A stretch of 7,028 nucleotides of DNA from Fidelibacterota bacterium. GTDB lineage: Bacteria > Fidelibacterota > Fidelibacteria > Fidelibacterales > DSDE01. A program made the position numbers and the translations under genes. How positions within the stretch are numbered: position 1 is the stretch's first letter; every line of letters begins with the position of its first letter. The stretch spans positions 1 to 7,028 of the forward strand of contig DSDE01000065.1 in the NCBI GenBank assembly GCA_011049095.1. Reading direction: 5' to 3'. Positions 1 through 6,744 of this stretch are shown in pieces. The notes beneath the pieces were generated by a model, which was given only the letters and a program-made list of their open reading frames with translations, made no database searches and was not told the origin of the DNA.

Positions 1-990
1 GCCCGCAAGGATGCGGATGACGCAGTAAAAAAAGCCGAAACACTGCAGACGCGTCTAAGTGACAGCAAAGAGCGGCTGGCGCGTTTTCAGGATAATGAAG
101 CTCTGGAAGCCATCTCATTTACTAAATTTTTGAATGAATGCCAATTTAGCGATGAGGATGATTTCTTAAAATCCCGCCTTCCTGTTGATATTCGAAAAGC
201 TATCCGCGAGGAGGCCAAAAAACTGGAACAGCGAAAAATCAATCTGACGGAACAGCAAAGCGACCGACAAAAACGACTGGAAACAGAAAAAAGCAAAGAA
301 CTCAGTCAACGTGCCCTTCCCTTACTGCTGGCAGAAGAGAGACAGATGAATGAAGCGCTGAGCCAGGAGAATCAGAATTTAGGCGCCGCACTGAAAGCAT
401 TAGAAAAAAACCAGGATAATATGCTAGTTTTTCAAGAGAAAAGCAGCCAGCGGGAAAAACAAGCCGAGCAATTGCAGCGATGGGCGCAGCTAAATAAGTT
501 AATCGGCTCTGCAAAAGGCAATAAATATAGAAATTTTGCGCAAAACCTTACTTTTGATCTTATGATTGACCTGGCCAATGACCAGCTAAAAAAGATGAAT
601 GATCGTTATCTTTTAGTGCGCAATCAAGATGAGCTTTTGGAGTTAAAAGTAATTGACAAATATCAGGGCGGCGAGCTTCGGTCGGCCAAAAATCTTTCTG
701 GCGGCGAAAGCTTTATTGTCAGCCTGGCTCTGGCTCTTGGGCTCTCAAGTATTGCCAGCCGCAAAGTGCGCGTTGACTCACTCTTTCTCGATGAAGGTTT
801 TGGCACACTGGATGACGAAACTTTGCAGACGGCGCTGGAAACGTTGGCCGAATTGAATCAAGAGGGCAAACTCATCGGCATTATTTCCCATGTAGCGGCT
901 CTAAAGGAGAGAATACCAACCCAGATTCAGGTAATCAAGCGAAGCGGCGGCATTAGCATCCTAAAAGGACCAGGGGTTAGAAAATTATGA
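1..990 (+). CDS. sbcC: Nuclease SbcCD subunit C (SbcC), 3' part; 5' end outside window
   Basis: This is the C-terminal 329 residues of SbcC, the SMC/Rad50-like ATPase that pairs with the nuclease SbcD to cut DNA hairpins and process double-strand ends in the cytoplasm. The frame is open from base 1, so the start, Walker A motif and zinc hook lie upstream; the E. coli protein is about 1,050 residues, so roughly two thirds is missing. Fragment residues 1 to about 150 are charged, Lys/Glu/Gln-rich coiled coil. A conserved LIGSAKG block lies near residue 167. The ABC signature LSGGES is at 232-237, Walker B LFLDE ends at D264-E265, the D-loop GTLDD ends near 272, and the switch histidine is H297 in ISHV. 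The tail, with its KERIPTQIQV segment, closely resembles enterobacterial SbcC as I remember it. All C-lobe ATPase motifs are intact, so the gene looks functional. sbcD is not visible and would be expected upstream. A terminator directly follows the stop codon. Confidence 0.96.
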   Translation, partial: ARKDADDAVKKAETLQTRLSDSKERLARFQDNEALEAISFTKFLNECQFSDEDDFLKSRLPVDIRKAIREEAKKLEQRKINLTEQQSDRQKRLETEKSKELSQRALPLLLAEERQMNEALSQENQNLGAALKALEKNQDNMLVFQEKSSQREKQAEQLQRWAQLNKLIGSAKGNKYRNFAQNLTFDLMIDLANDQLKKMNDRYLLVRNQDELLELKVIDKYQGGELRSAKNLSGGESFIVSLALALGLSSIASRKVRVDSLFLDEGFGTLDDETLQTALETLAELNQEGKLIGIISHVAALKERIPTQIQVIKRSGGISILKGPGVRKL

Positions 991-1005
991 GACAAAGATT
1001 TTTTC

Positions 1006-1040
1006 TGGCCTTTCACAGCAAATGAAAGCCAAGATTTTTT
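1006..1040 (+). terminator. Rho-independent terminator after sbcC
   Basis: The 5' arm TGGCCTTTCA (1006-1015) pairs with TGAAAGCCA (1023-1031) as a 9-bp stem with one bulged C, around the 7-base loop CAGCAAA (1016-1022). Six T residues follow at 1035-1040, three bases after the stem. Placement 15 bases after the sbcC stop fits termination of that transcript. The bulge and the short AGA spacer before the T-run make it less than ideal. The sequence AAGATTTTTT occurs on both sides of the hairpin (995-1004 and 1031-1040). Confidence 0.65.
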
Positions 1041-1103
1041 GAATTTATTAAAATAGTGCTTCTTGATTTAGAAGATGAGAAAGCCAAATAACAGGATAGT
1101 GAA

Positions 1104-4100
1104 ATGAGAGCATTGCAAATCGGGCTTTTATCAGGGACTTTTTATCTCTGGTGCGAAGGAAAAGAGAGTGGCTCTGCCAACGATTTAGTGCAGGCGCTAG
1201 AGGCTATTTCCACCGAGATTCCCATCCCTATGAAAGCATTGATCCAGAAATTTATTTGGCTGCCTTCACGGGGAGACCAGCCTATTCCATCTTCACCGCT
1301 TCTTACGAGAAAAGCCGACGGTCGCCGAAAGCTGAAGCTGCAACCCCACTTTACAGAGTTTTTGCCACTGAATGCCGAAGAGTTGATGATATTGGCCGCC
1401 GGTATAAAGAGAGGTAAAATACCAGGCAGTGAAGTCATTTTTGGCGCTTCACTGCTCTGGTTTTCTAAAATGATGGAGCTGGCCCTTAAGCTCTCGCTGG
1501 AAGAGCGTTTCCTGCCCAATCTGATTTTTGCAAAAGACCATTACGAGGGACGCTGGACAGCGCTTTTCAAAGATGAAACTGAGGAAAAGCTTGCAGCGCT
1601 CAGCTCTGCGATGCCCCATAGCTATCGAGCCATCAGCGATTCTGATGTGGAAGCGCCGGATATTTCTCGACAAGCGCTTAGCTATAAAACAATGCTTCGT
1701 CTCACCGATGCTGTGATTCGTCTTGCGGCGCCGGTTTCTCCATTTCCCTGGAAAAATGCCAGTGTGCATGATGCCTGGCTGGCTTCCCTCATTTCACCGG
1801 ATGCCACGGTCATTTGGAGCTATGAACGGGACCTGAAGCAGCTCTCAGAGCAGCTTCGTAGCTGGAGCAGGCCTGTTGACCGTTTAGAAAAATCACCCTT
1901 TCGTTTTATCATTCGAATTTCCGAGCCGGCGGACAATAGTGAAAACTGGCTGGTAGAATATCTTGTGCAGCCAAAAAATGACCTGAGTCTGCAGATAGCG
2001 GTCCAGGAACTTTGGAATAAAGAGAGTGAAGCCGCTGCTATTTTGGAAAAAACAGCACCCTTGCCGATGGAGATGATACTCACAGCTCTCGGGCAGGCTG
2101 CAGCGCTTTGCCCGCCCATTGCCCAGAGCCTGAAAGAGAAAGCGCCCTGGGGCTTTTACCTGAATAATATCGGCGCTTATCAGTTTTTGCGGGATTATGC
2201 ACCCCTTCTCAAAAGCAGCGGCTTCAATGTTCTTCTGCCCTCCTGGTGGAAAACAGGCGGCAGCGCCATTCGTATTTCTGCCAAGATAAAGGCAAAATCA
2301 CCGGAGATGCAGGCTGCTGGTACTCTCTCAATGGGAACGCTGGTCTCTTTTGATTATACCGCTTCTCTGGGTGATGAGGAGCTGACGCTTAAAGAGCTGC
2401 GAGAGCTGGCTAAGCTGAAGATTCCCCTTGTGAAACGCCGTGGCCAGTGGATTTCTGTCAATCCAGAAGAGATTCAGGAGATGCTGGCATTTTTTCTGAA
2501 AAACCAGGGAAAGAAAAGTCTTAGCGCTAAAGAGTTGGTGCATCTTGCTTTAGGTGCACAGCAGCCATCGGCAGCCCCGCCTATTGAGAGTGTGGAAGCT
2601 GATGGCTGGTTTGGCGAGCTGGTGGATATGCTCCAGGGCCGGAAAAATGTCGCCGTACAGGAGCAGCCGGCAGCCTTTTCCGGAAAGCTAAGGCCTTATC
2701 AGCTTGAGGGCTATTCGTGGCTCAGTTTCTTGAGAAAATGGGGTTTTGGCGCTTGTCTCGCCGATGATATGGGGCTGGGGAAAACCGTTCAGGCACTGGC
2801 GCTGATTCAAAAAGAGTACTGTGAAGGCCAAAAAAAGCCGGTATTGCTTGTTTGCCCCACATCTGTAGTGAACACCTGGCGAAAAGAGGCGGCCCGATTT
2901 ACACCTGAGCTGCCGATATTTATTCACCATGGCGCCGATCGTAAAAAGAAGAGTGCCTTTATTAAAGCAGTAAAAGGGAAGGCATTGGTAATCACCAGCT
3001 ACAGTCTTTTGCCCAGAGATGGTGATTTTTTCAAAAAAGTAGAGTGGTCTGGGGTGATTCTCGATGAAGCACAAAATATCAAGAACCCTGAGACGCTGCA
3101 GTCTAAAGCAGTGCGGACACTCTCAGCAGAGTATCGCCAGGCTCTCACCGGCACGCCTTTGGAAAACCAGGTCGGCGAATTGTGGTCACTGATGGATTTT
3201 CTCAATCCTGGCTTATTGGGCTCTCAAAGCAGCTTTAAAAGCAATTATTTTAAGCCGATACAGGTTTACGGTGACCGGGGCGCTTCCAGTCGCCTGCGTC
3301 ATCTTACAGCGCCATTTATTTTGCGGCGACTGAAAACCGACAAGAATATTATCAGTGATCTGCCGGAGAAGCTGGAGAAAAAGGAGTATTGTACCCTCAC
3401 TAAAGAACAGACCACGCTCTATCAGGCCGTGATAGATGAGATGCAGCAGCAAGTTTTGGAAGCGGAAGGCATTGCACGAGCCGGTCTGGTATTAGCGACC
3501 TTAACCAAGCTGAAGCAGGTTTGCAATCATCCGGCTCAGTTTGTCAAAGATAAAGGTGAGTTAAAAGGGCGCTCCGGCAAGCTCCAGCGTCTTTTAGAAA
3601 TACTCACCGAGCTTTATGAGCAGAATGAGCGGGCACTGATTTTCACACAGTATGCTGAAATGGGAACGCTTCTGCAGCAGGCGCTTCAAGACTATTTTGC
3701 AGAATCTGTCTTTTTTCTCCATGGCGGTATTCCCCGAAAAAAAAGAGATGAGATGATTGAGACTTTTCAGAGTGAAGAGGCTAAAGGACCCCGACATTTT
3801 ATTCTCAGCCTCAAAGCCGGCGGCACAGGGCTCACCCTTACCAATGCCAGCCATGTTATTCACTATGACCGCTGGTGGAATCCTGCTGTGGAAAATCAGG
3901 CCACAGACAGGGCTTACCGCATCGGCCAGGGAAAGCGGGTGCAGGTCTATAAGTTTATGGTAGCCGGTACTTTAGAGGAGCGGATTGATGAGATGATTGA
4001 AAGAAAAAAAGAAATTGCCGGACAGATTATCGGCGCTGGTGAACAGTGGATTAGTGAACTATCCAATGAGGATTTTGTCAATTTGATTCGTCTGGGTCAG

Positions 4101-4118
4101 GAAGCAGAAGGAAGCTAA
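1104..4118 (+). CDS. SNF2/SWI2-family DNA-dependent ATPase (DEAD/DEAH-box helicase)
   Basis: This 1,004-residue protein is a bacterial SNF2/Rad54-family ATPase, a superfamily 2 enzyme expected to translocate on double-stranded DNA and remodel nucleoprotein rather than unwind strands. Residues 1-350 are poorly defined. Residues about 350-480 match the SNF2 helicase-associated domain, including the marker LLPSWW ending at W381-W382. The N-lobe starts at RPYQ (530-533). Motif I DDMGLGKT has its Walker lysine at K560, motif II is DEAQ at 654-657, and motif III TGTP is at 682-685. In the C-lobe, motif V KAGGTGL is at 904-910 and motif VI QATDRAYRIGQ at 932-942 carries the arginine-finger region. 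All catalytic motifs are intact and the length is normal for this subfamily. AGGA at 1093-1096 supports the ATG start. The SWIM gene begins one base after the stop, implying coupled translation. No convincing promoter is seen between the sbcC terminator and this gene. B. subtilis YwqA is, to my recollection, a comparable protein. Its biological role is unknown; repair or transcription-complex remodelling are inferences. Confidence 0.95.
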   Translation: MRALQIGLLSGTFYLWCEGKESGSANDLVQALEAISTEIPIPMKALIQKFIWLPSRGDQPIPSSPLLTRKADGRRKLKLQPHFTEFLPLNAEELMILAAGIKRGKIPGSEVIFGASLLWFSKMMELALKLSLEERFLPNLIFAKDHYEGRWTALFKDETEEKLAALSSAMPHSYRAISDSDVEAPDISRQALSYKTMLRLTDAVIRLAAPVSPFPWKNASVHDAWLASLISPDATVIWSYERDLKQLSEQLRSWSRPVDRLEKSPFRFIIRISEPADNSENWLVEYLVQPKNDLSLQIAVQELWNKESEAAAILEKTAPLPMEMILTALGQAAALCPPIAQSLKEKAPWGFYLNNIGAYQFLRDYAPLLKSSGFNVLLPSWWKTGGSAIRISAKIKAKSPEMQAAGTLSMGTLVSFDYTASLGDEELTLKELRELAKLKIPLVKRRGQWISVNPEEIQEMLAFFLKNQGKKSLSAKELVHLALGAQQPSAAPPIESVEADGWFGELVDMLQGRKNVAVQEQPAAFSGKLRPYQLEGYSWLSFLRKWGFGACLADDMGLGKTVQALALIQKEYCEGQKKPVLLVCPTSVVNTWRKEAARFTPELPIFIHHGADRKKKSAFIKAVKGKALVITSYSLLPRDGDFFKKVEWSGVILDEAQNIKNPETLQSKAVRTLSAEYRQALTGTPLENQVGELWSLMDFLNPGLLGSQSSFKSNYFKPIQVYGDRGASSRLRHLTAPFILRRLKTDKNIISDLPEKLEKKEYCTLTKEQTTLYQAVIDEMQQQVLEAEGIARAGLVLATLTKLKQVCNHPAQFVKDKGELKGRSGKLQRLLEILTELYEQNERALIFTQYAEMGTLLQQALQDYFAESVFFLHGGIPRKKRDEMIETFQSEEAKGPRHFILSLKAGGTGLTLTNASHVIHYDRWWNPAVENQATDRAYRIGQGKRVQVYKFMVAGTLEERIDEMIERKKEIAGQIIGAGEQWISELSNEDFVNLIRLGQEAEGS

Positions 4119-4119
4119 T

Positions 4120-4977
4120 ATGGCTTATAATAATGGTTTTTTTAAAAAGATACCGCCCCGCAAGGTACAGGGAGGCATTCGGGCACAAAATAAATGGGGC
4201 AGTTTTGCTACTCGCTGGTGGGGGATGCGATGGTTGCAGACTCTGGAAAGCTTTAATATTGGTGAACGGCTTAAAAGAGGTATGACCTATGCCCGTAAAG
4301 GACAGGTAATTTCTCTTGATATTCAGCCAGGCAAGGTGACGGCCCGGGTGCAGGGAACCCGCCGCCAGCCATATAGGCTTTACATCAATCTCAAGCCCTA
4401 CAGCGATAAAGAGTGGAATAAAATCAGCGCCGCTATGCTGGAAAAACCGGAATTTGTAGCCAAACTGATGAATAATGAAATGCCAGATGAGATTGAGTCT
4501 GTTTTCCGAGATTTGCACCTGCCACTCTTTCCCCAGCGCAGCGGTGATCTTCACACTGAATGCAGCTGCCCAGACTGGTCTAATCCCTGCAAGCACATTG
4601 CGGCTGTATATTATCTGATGGCTGAGGCTTTTGACAATGATCCCTTTTTACTATTTACGCTTAGGGGAAAGAGTCAGGCCGATTTTATTAGAATGCTGAC
4701 GGCTGGCGGAGCGGCACCGCAAAGCCGCCAGAGTCGTCCCGAGCCTGAGCCCGAGCCGCTGCCGGAAGAGCCATCTCTATTTTGGGGCGATTGCTCAGAC
4801 TTTGACATCCAATTTTCCGAAACGAGCCCCGTGCAGTTTCATGCCGCGCTTCCCAAGCGGCTGGGCGCTCTGCCATTTTGGCGAAGCAGTCATAGTTTTG
4901 TGGAAACAATGGAAGCCTGCTATAAAAATGCTTCAGTGTATGCTGCTGATCAGCTTGATTTGATGAGTGGTGATTGA
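4120..4977 (+). CDS. SWIM zinc-finger protein, partner of the SNF2 ATPase
   Basis: This 285-residue cytoplasmic protein carries a SWIM zinc finger, a CxCx(n)CxH fold found in bacterial, archaeal and eukaryotic proteins and thought to bind DNA or protein. The ligands are C148, C150, C157 and H159, with spacing CxCx6CxH, all present. The N-terminal region holds the conserved family segments around WWGMRW (near residue 33) and a RxxxYARKGQV...VTARVQG stretch. A Pro-Glu repeat linker lies at 207-218 (PEPEPEPLPEEP), followed by a C-terminal LPKRLGALPFW segment that is also seen in relatives. The ATG sits behind AAGGAAG (4108-4114), inside the last codons of the SNF2 gene, with a single base between the genes. 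The tight pairing of this family with SNF2 ATPases is known from many bacteria (for example ywqA-ywqB in Bacillus, from memory), so I infer it supplies substrate recognition to the ATPase. No enzymatic motif is visible. Family assignment is firm; the function is not established. Confidence 0.93.
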   Translation: MAYNNGFFKKIPPRKVQGGIRAQNKWGSFATRWWGMRWLQTLESFNIGERLKRGMTYARKGQVISLDIQPGKVTARVQGTRRQPYRLYINLKPYSDKEWNKISAAMLEKPEFVAKLMNNEMPDEIESVFRDLHLPLFPQRSGDLHTECSCPDWSNPCKHIAAVYYLMAEAFDNDPFLLFTLRGKSQADFIRMLTAGGAAPQSRQSRPEPEPEPLPEEPSLFWGDCSDFDIQFSETSPVQFHAALPKRLGALPFWRSSHSFVETMEACYKNASVYAADQLDLMSGD

Positions 4978-4998
4978 CATTACATTAAGGGTTTTTTT

Positions 4999-5952
4999 AT
5001 GATTGTATCATTAGCTGCTATTATTCTTGGAATTGCTTTACTTTTATGGAGCGCTGAACTTTTTGTGGTCGGAGCCGGCGATACAGCCCGGCATCTTGGT
5101 CTTCACCCGCTGCTCATCGGCATTATTGTAGTCGGATTTGGCACTTCCGCGCCGGAAATGCTGGTCTCTGCATTAGCGGCCTTAGAGGGAAATCCTGGCA
5201 TCGCACTGGGGAATGCTTATGGCTCCAACATTGCTAATATCGCCCTGATTTTAGGAATGACGGCCCTCTTGAAACCTATTCCTTTTGAAAAAACGATTCT
5301 GCGGCGGCAGCTTCCCATTCTAACAATTATCACCCTCATTGCCGCTGCTCAGATATGGAATGGCTGGCTTTCGCGGGCTGAGGGTTTTTTGCTGCTTTTC
5401 ATTTTTGCTGCAATTTTGATTTGGTTGAGTTTCAGCGCTGGTAGGGAGAATAATAATGCCAATCGCAGTCCCGCAATGACCTCGCTAAAAAAATCTTTTA
5501 TCAAACTCATTATCGGTCTCCTGCTCTTGGTTTTGGCTTCCCGCGTAGTTGTCTGGAGCTCAGTTCGCTTTGCCAAGATATTAGGTGTCAGTGACATCAT
5601 TATTGGCCTGACTATACTCGCCGTGGGAACTTCTCTTCCAGAGCTGGCGTCATCGCTGATGGCAATGCGAAAAGGCGAAAATGATTTAGCGCTGGGAAAT
5701 ATTCTTGGCTCCAATCTTTTCAATACCCTTGCAGTGGTTGGCATCGCTGCTGTTCTGCATCCTTTAGATGTGGAAAAATCGCTTTTGAACCGCGATCTCT
5801 TGCTTGTCTTTTTACTGACGCTTTCCCTTTTTATTATCGGATTTGGTTTCAGAGGACGGGTAGGGCGTATCAACCGCATCGAAGGCGGCGTTTTGCTCCT
5901 GGTCTATTTTGGCTACATTTCATGGCTGGTAAAAACGGCTATCTCTGGTTGA
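4999..5952 (+). CDS. Calcium/sodium antiporter, CaCA family (YrbG-like)
   Basis: This 317-residue inner-membrane protein belongs to the Ca2+/cation antiporter superfamily, which exchanges Ca2+ for Na+ or H+ across the membrane. It shows the two inverted repeats that form the exchange site. Repeat 1 has GFGTSAPEM with acidic E53, then GNAYGSNIAN with N77. Repeat 2 has AVGTSLPEL with E215, then GNILGSNLFN with N239. Those glutamates and asparagines are the expected ion ligands. About ten hydrophobic segments are visible, with a polar Arg/Asn/Lys stretch near residues 149-168 separating the halves. The length is normal for the short bacterial type. The ATG at 4999 lies seven bases after AAGGG (4987-4991). 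The 21-base gap from the SWIM gene has no terminator, so cotranscription is possible, though no functional link is evident. The stop codon nearly meets the convergent reductase gene. Which ions are exchanged cannot be told from sequence. Confidence 0.95.
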   Translation: MIVSLAAIILGIALLLWSAELFVVGAGDTARHLGLHPLLIGIIVVGFGTSAPEMLVSALAALEGNPGIALGNAYGSNIANIALILGMTALLKPIPFEKTILRRQLPILTIITLIAAAQIWNGWLSRAEGFLLLFIFAAILIWLSFSAGRENNNANRSPAMTSLKKSFIKLIIGLLLLVLASRVVVWSSVRFAKILGVSDIIIGLTILAVGTSLPELASSLMAMRKGENDLALGNILGSNLFNTLAVVGIAAVLHPLDVEKSLLNRDLLLVFLLTLSLFIIGFGFRGRVGRINRIEGGVLLLVYFGYISWLVKTAISG

Positions 5953-5954
5953 GA

Positions 5955-6419
5955 TCAGTCGCGGAGAATAGGAAAAGCAGCAATTTTCTCAATAAACTCG
6001 GCATCTATTTCATCAAAGGTATTAAACTGACGGCTGTCTAAATCTATAACGGATAGGACAGTTCCATCTTTAATTACTGGCACCACCAGCTCGGAATTGG
6101 TGCGGCTGTCGCAGGGAATATGTCCCGGAAAAGCATGAACATTAGGCACGATGATACTTTTTAGCTCCGTGACTGCAAGCTGGCAAACACCACTGCCGGC
6201 GGGCAAAACCTGACAAGCGACAGGACCCTGATAGGGACCGATATACAGCAAATCGCCAACAAGGCGGTAAAAACCCACCCAGCTCCAGTCACTGATTTTG
6301 TGAAAAAGGACAGCCGATATGCTGGCCATTGCCGATTGACTGTCAGGACTTTTTTCAAGCAACTCGGCTAACTGCACATAGAGTCGCTCAAATCGTGATT
6401 TTTTCTGTTTTTGATTCAT
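5955..6419 (-). CDS. msrC: Free methionine-(R)-sulfoxide reductase (GAF domain, fRMsr)
   Basis: This 154-residue, single-GAF-domain cytoplasmic enzyme reduces free L-methionine-(R)-sulfoxide to methionine, normally with electrons from thioredoxin or a similar reductant. The family hallmarks are clear: WSWVGFY near residues 45-51, IGPYQGPVAC ending at C69, GVC with C79, then VPNVHAFPGHIPCDS with C103. These correspond to the three redox cysteines of E. coli YebR/MsrC (C84, C94, C118), of which the last is catalytic; all are present. SELVVPVIKDG and VIDLDS follow in the usual order and the length is typical. The start lies six bases after GGGAG (- strand, at 6426-6430), a good ribosome-binding site. 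The gene is alone on its strand here and converges on the antiporter gene. A candidate promoter lies about 100 bases upstream. Confusion with signalling GAF domains is unlikely given the cysteines. Confidence 0.95.
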   Translation of the reverse strand: MNQKQKKSRFERLYVQLAELLEKSPDSQSAMASISAVLFHKISDWSWVGFYRLVGDLLYIGPYQGPVACQVLPAGSGVCQLAVTELKSIIVPNVHAFPGHIPCDSRTNSELVVPVIKDGTVLSVIDLDSRQFNTFDEIDAEFIEKIAAFPILRD

Positions 6420-6520
6420 TTATTTCTCCCGCAAGAAATTGCGCAGATTGATTCTGGATTGCAAGAAAAATCTTGGACACTGTCAGTTCTTTATCACACG
6501 GGTAAAAGGAAGATGATGAA

Positions 6521-6550
6521 ATTTTATGAGAATTTACTAGTAACAGTAAA
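6521..6550 (-). promoter_or_regulatory. Candidate promoter for the reductase gene
   Basis: On the - strand, TTTACT (6550-6545) and TAAAAT (6526-6521) are separated by 18 bases, giving four and five of six matches to the sigma70 consensus. Transcription would start near 6514, leaving a leader of about 95 bases before the ATG. The -35 lies within the 22-bp inverted repeat. Evidence is positional and weak. Confidence 0.3.
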
Positions 6551-6552
6551 TT
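6531..6552. repeat. 22-bp inverted repeat, possible operator
   Basis: AATTTACT (6531-6538) and AGTAAATT (6545-6552) are perfect 8-base inverted arms around a 6-base spacer. An overlapping 10-base palindrome TTACTAGTAA occupies 6534-6543. No T-run follows on either strand, so it is not a terminator. Its position between two divergent -35 candidates suggests a binding site for a dimeric regulator, but no regulator gene is visible and AT-rich DNA produces such dyads by chance. Confidence 0.4.
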
Positions 6553-6580
6553 TGAAAAAAATCTAAAGAGTGCAAATAAT
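6552..6580 (+). promoter_or_regulatory. Second, distal candidate promoter toward the metalloprotease gene
   Basis: TTGAAA (6552-6557) and AATAAT (6575-6580) are spaced by 17 bases, each matching five of six sigma70 consensus positions. The start would be near 6587, giving a leader of nearly 160 bases. The -35 abuts the right arm of the dyad. In AT-rich DNA chance matches are common, so this is tentative and secondary to the proximal promoter. Confidence 0.28.
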
Positions 6581-6687
6581 CTGTACAGGATAAGAATATT
6601 TGATAAAATACCTTAAAAAACAGGTCTAGTAAATAGTCTGCAAGAGCTTAATAATAATGGGTTTCTGTTTTGTATTTACAAGTTTGC

Positions 6688-6716
6688 TTGACTTCTGTCT
6701 GCAGAATGCTTATACT
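6688..6716 (+). promoter_or_regulatory. Sigma70-type promoter of the metalloprotease gene
   Basis: TTGACT (6688-6693) and TATACT (6711-6716) are separated by the ideal 17 bases; each hexamer matches five of six consensus positions. Transcription would begin near 6723, leaving a short leader of about 22 bases before the ATG at 6745. This is the best promoter in the window and argues that the metalloprotease gene is the first of its transcript. Confidence 0.65.
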
Positions 6717-6744
6717 CAATTATGAAGAAGCGGAATAGTAAAAA

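Larger units (their letters stand above)
6420..6744. other. AT-rich divergent intergenic region
   Basis: These 325 bases separate the - strand reductase gene from the + strand metalloprotease gene, so both 5' control regions should be here. It is visibly richer in A and T than the coding DNA. I see a good + strand promoter close to the metalloprotease, a 22-bp dyad with weak promoter candidates on either side, a short direct repeat GCAAGAAA (6431-6438 and 6461-6468), and CTAGTAA twice (6537-6543 and 6626-6632). No tRNA, structured RNA, riboswitch or convincing terminator is recognised. Only very short frames are open. Confidence 0.7.

Noticed and set aside
987..1091. A small frame whose ATG overlaps the sbcC stop (ATGA), 34 codons long with one internal TGA at 1023-1025, suggesting a tiny pseudogene or a recoded stop
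   Set aside because: The internal TGA lies in the 3' arm of the terminator hairpin, which explains the sequence better. There is no own ribosome-binding evidence and no recognisable peptide.
4078..4596. An antisense frame of 172 codons opposite the start of the SWIM gene
   Set aside because: It is a shadow of a well-supported gene and lacks any recognised domain or ribosome-binding site context.
1..4977. sbcC plus SNF2 plus SWIM as a single new anti-phage operon
   Set aside because: A plausible terminator separates sbcC from the pair, SbcC is a housekeeping repair protein, and no effector or mobile-element marker accompanies them. SNF2 proteins do occur in some defence systems, but the usual partners are not visible here.
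5349..5879. A long antisense frame of 176 codons within the antiporter gene
   Set aside because: It lies wholly opposite a clear CaCA-family gene, is rich in Arg, Lys and Ser as expected for a shadow frame, and has no family resemblance.
6657..6725. A 22-codon + strand frame just upstream of the metalloprotease gene
   Set aside because: It contains the best promoter of the region, has no Shine-Dalgarno sequence, and would not be on the transcript made from that promoter.
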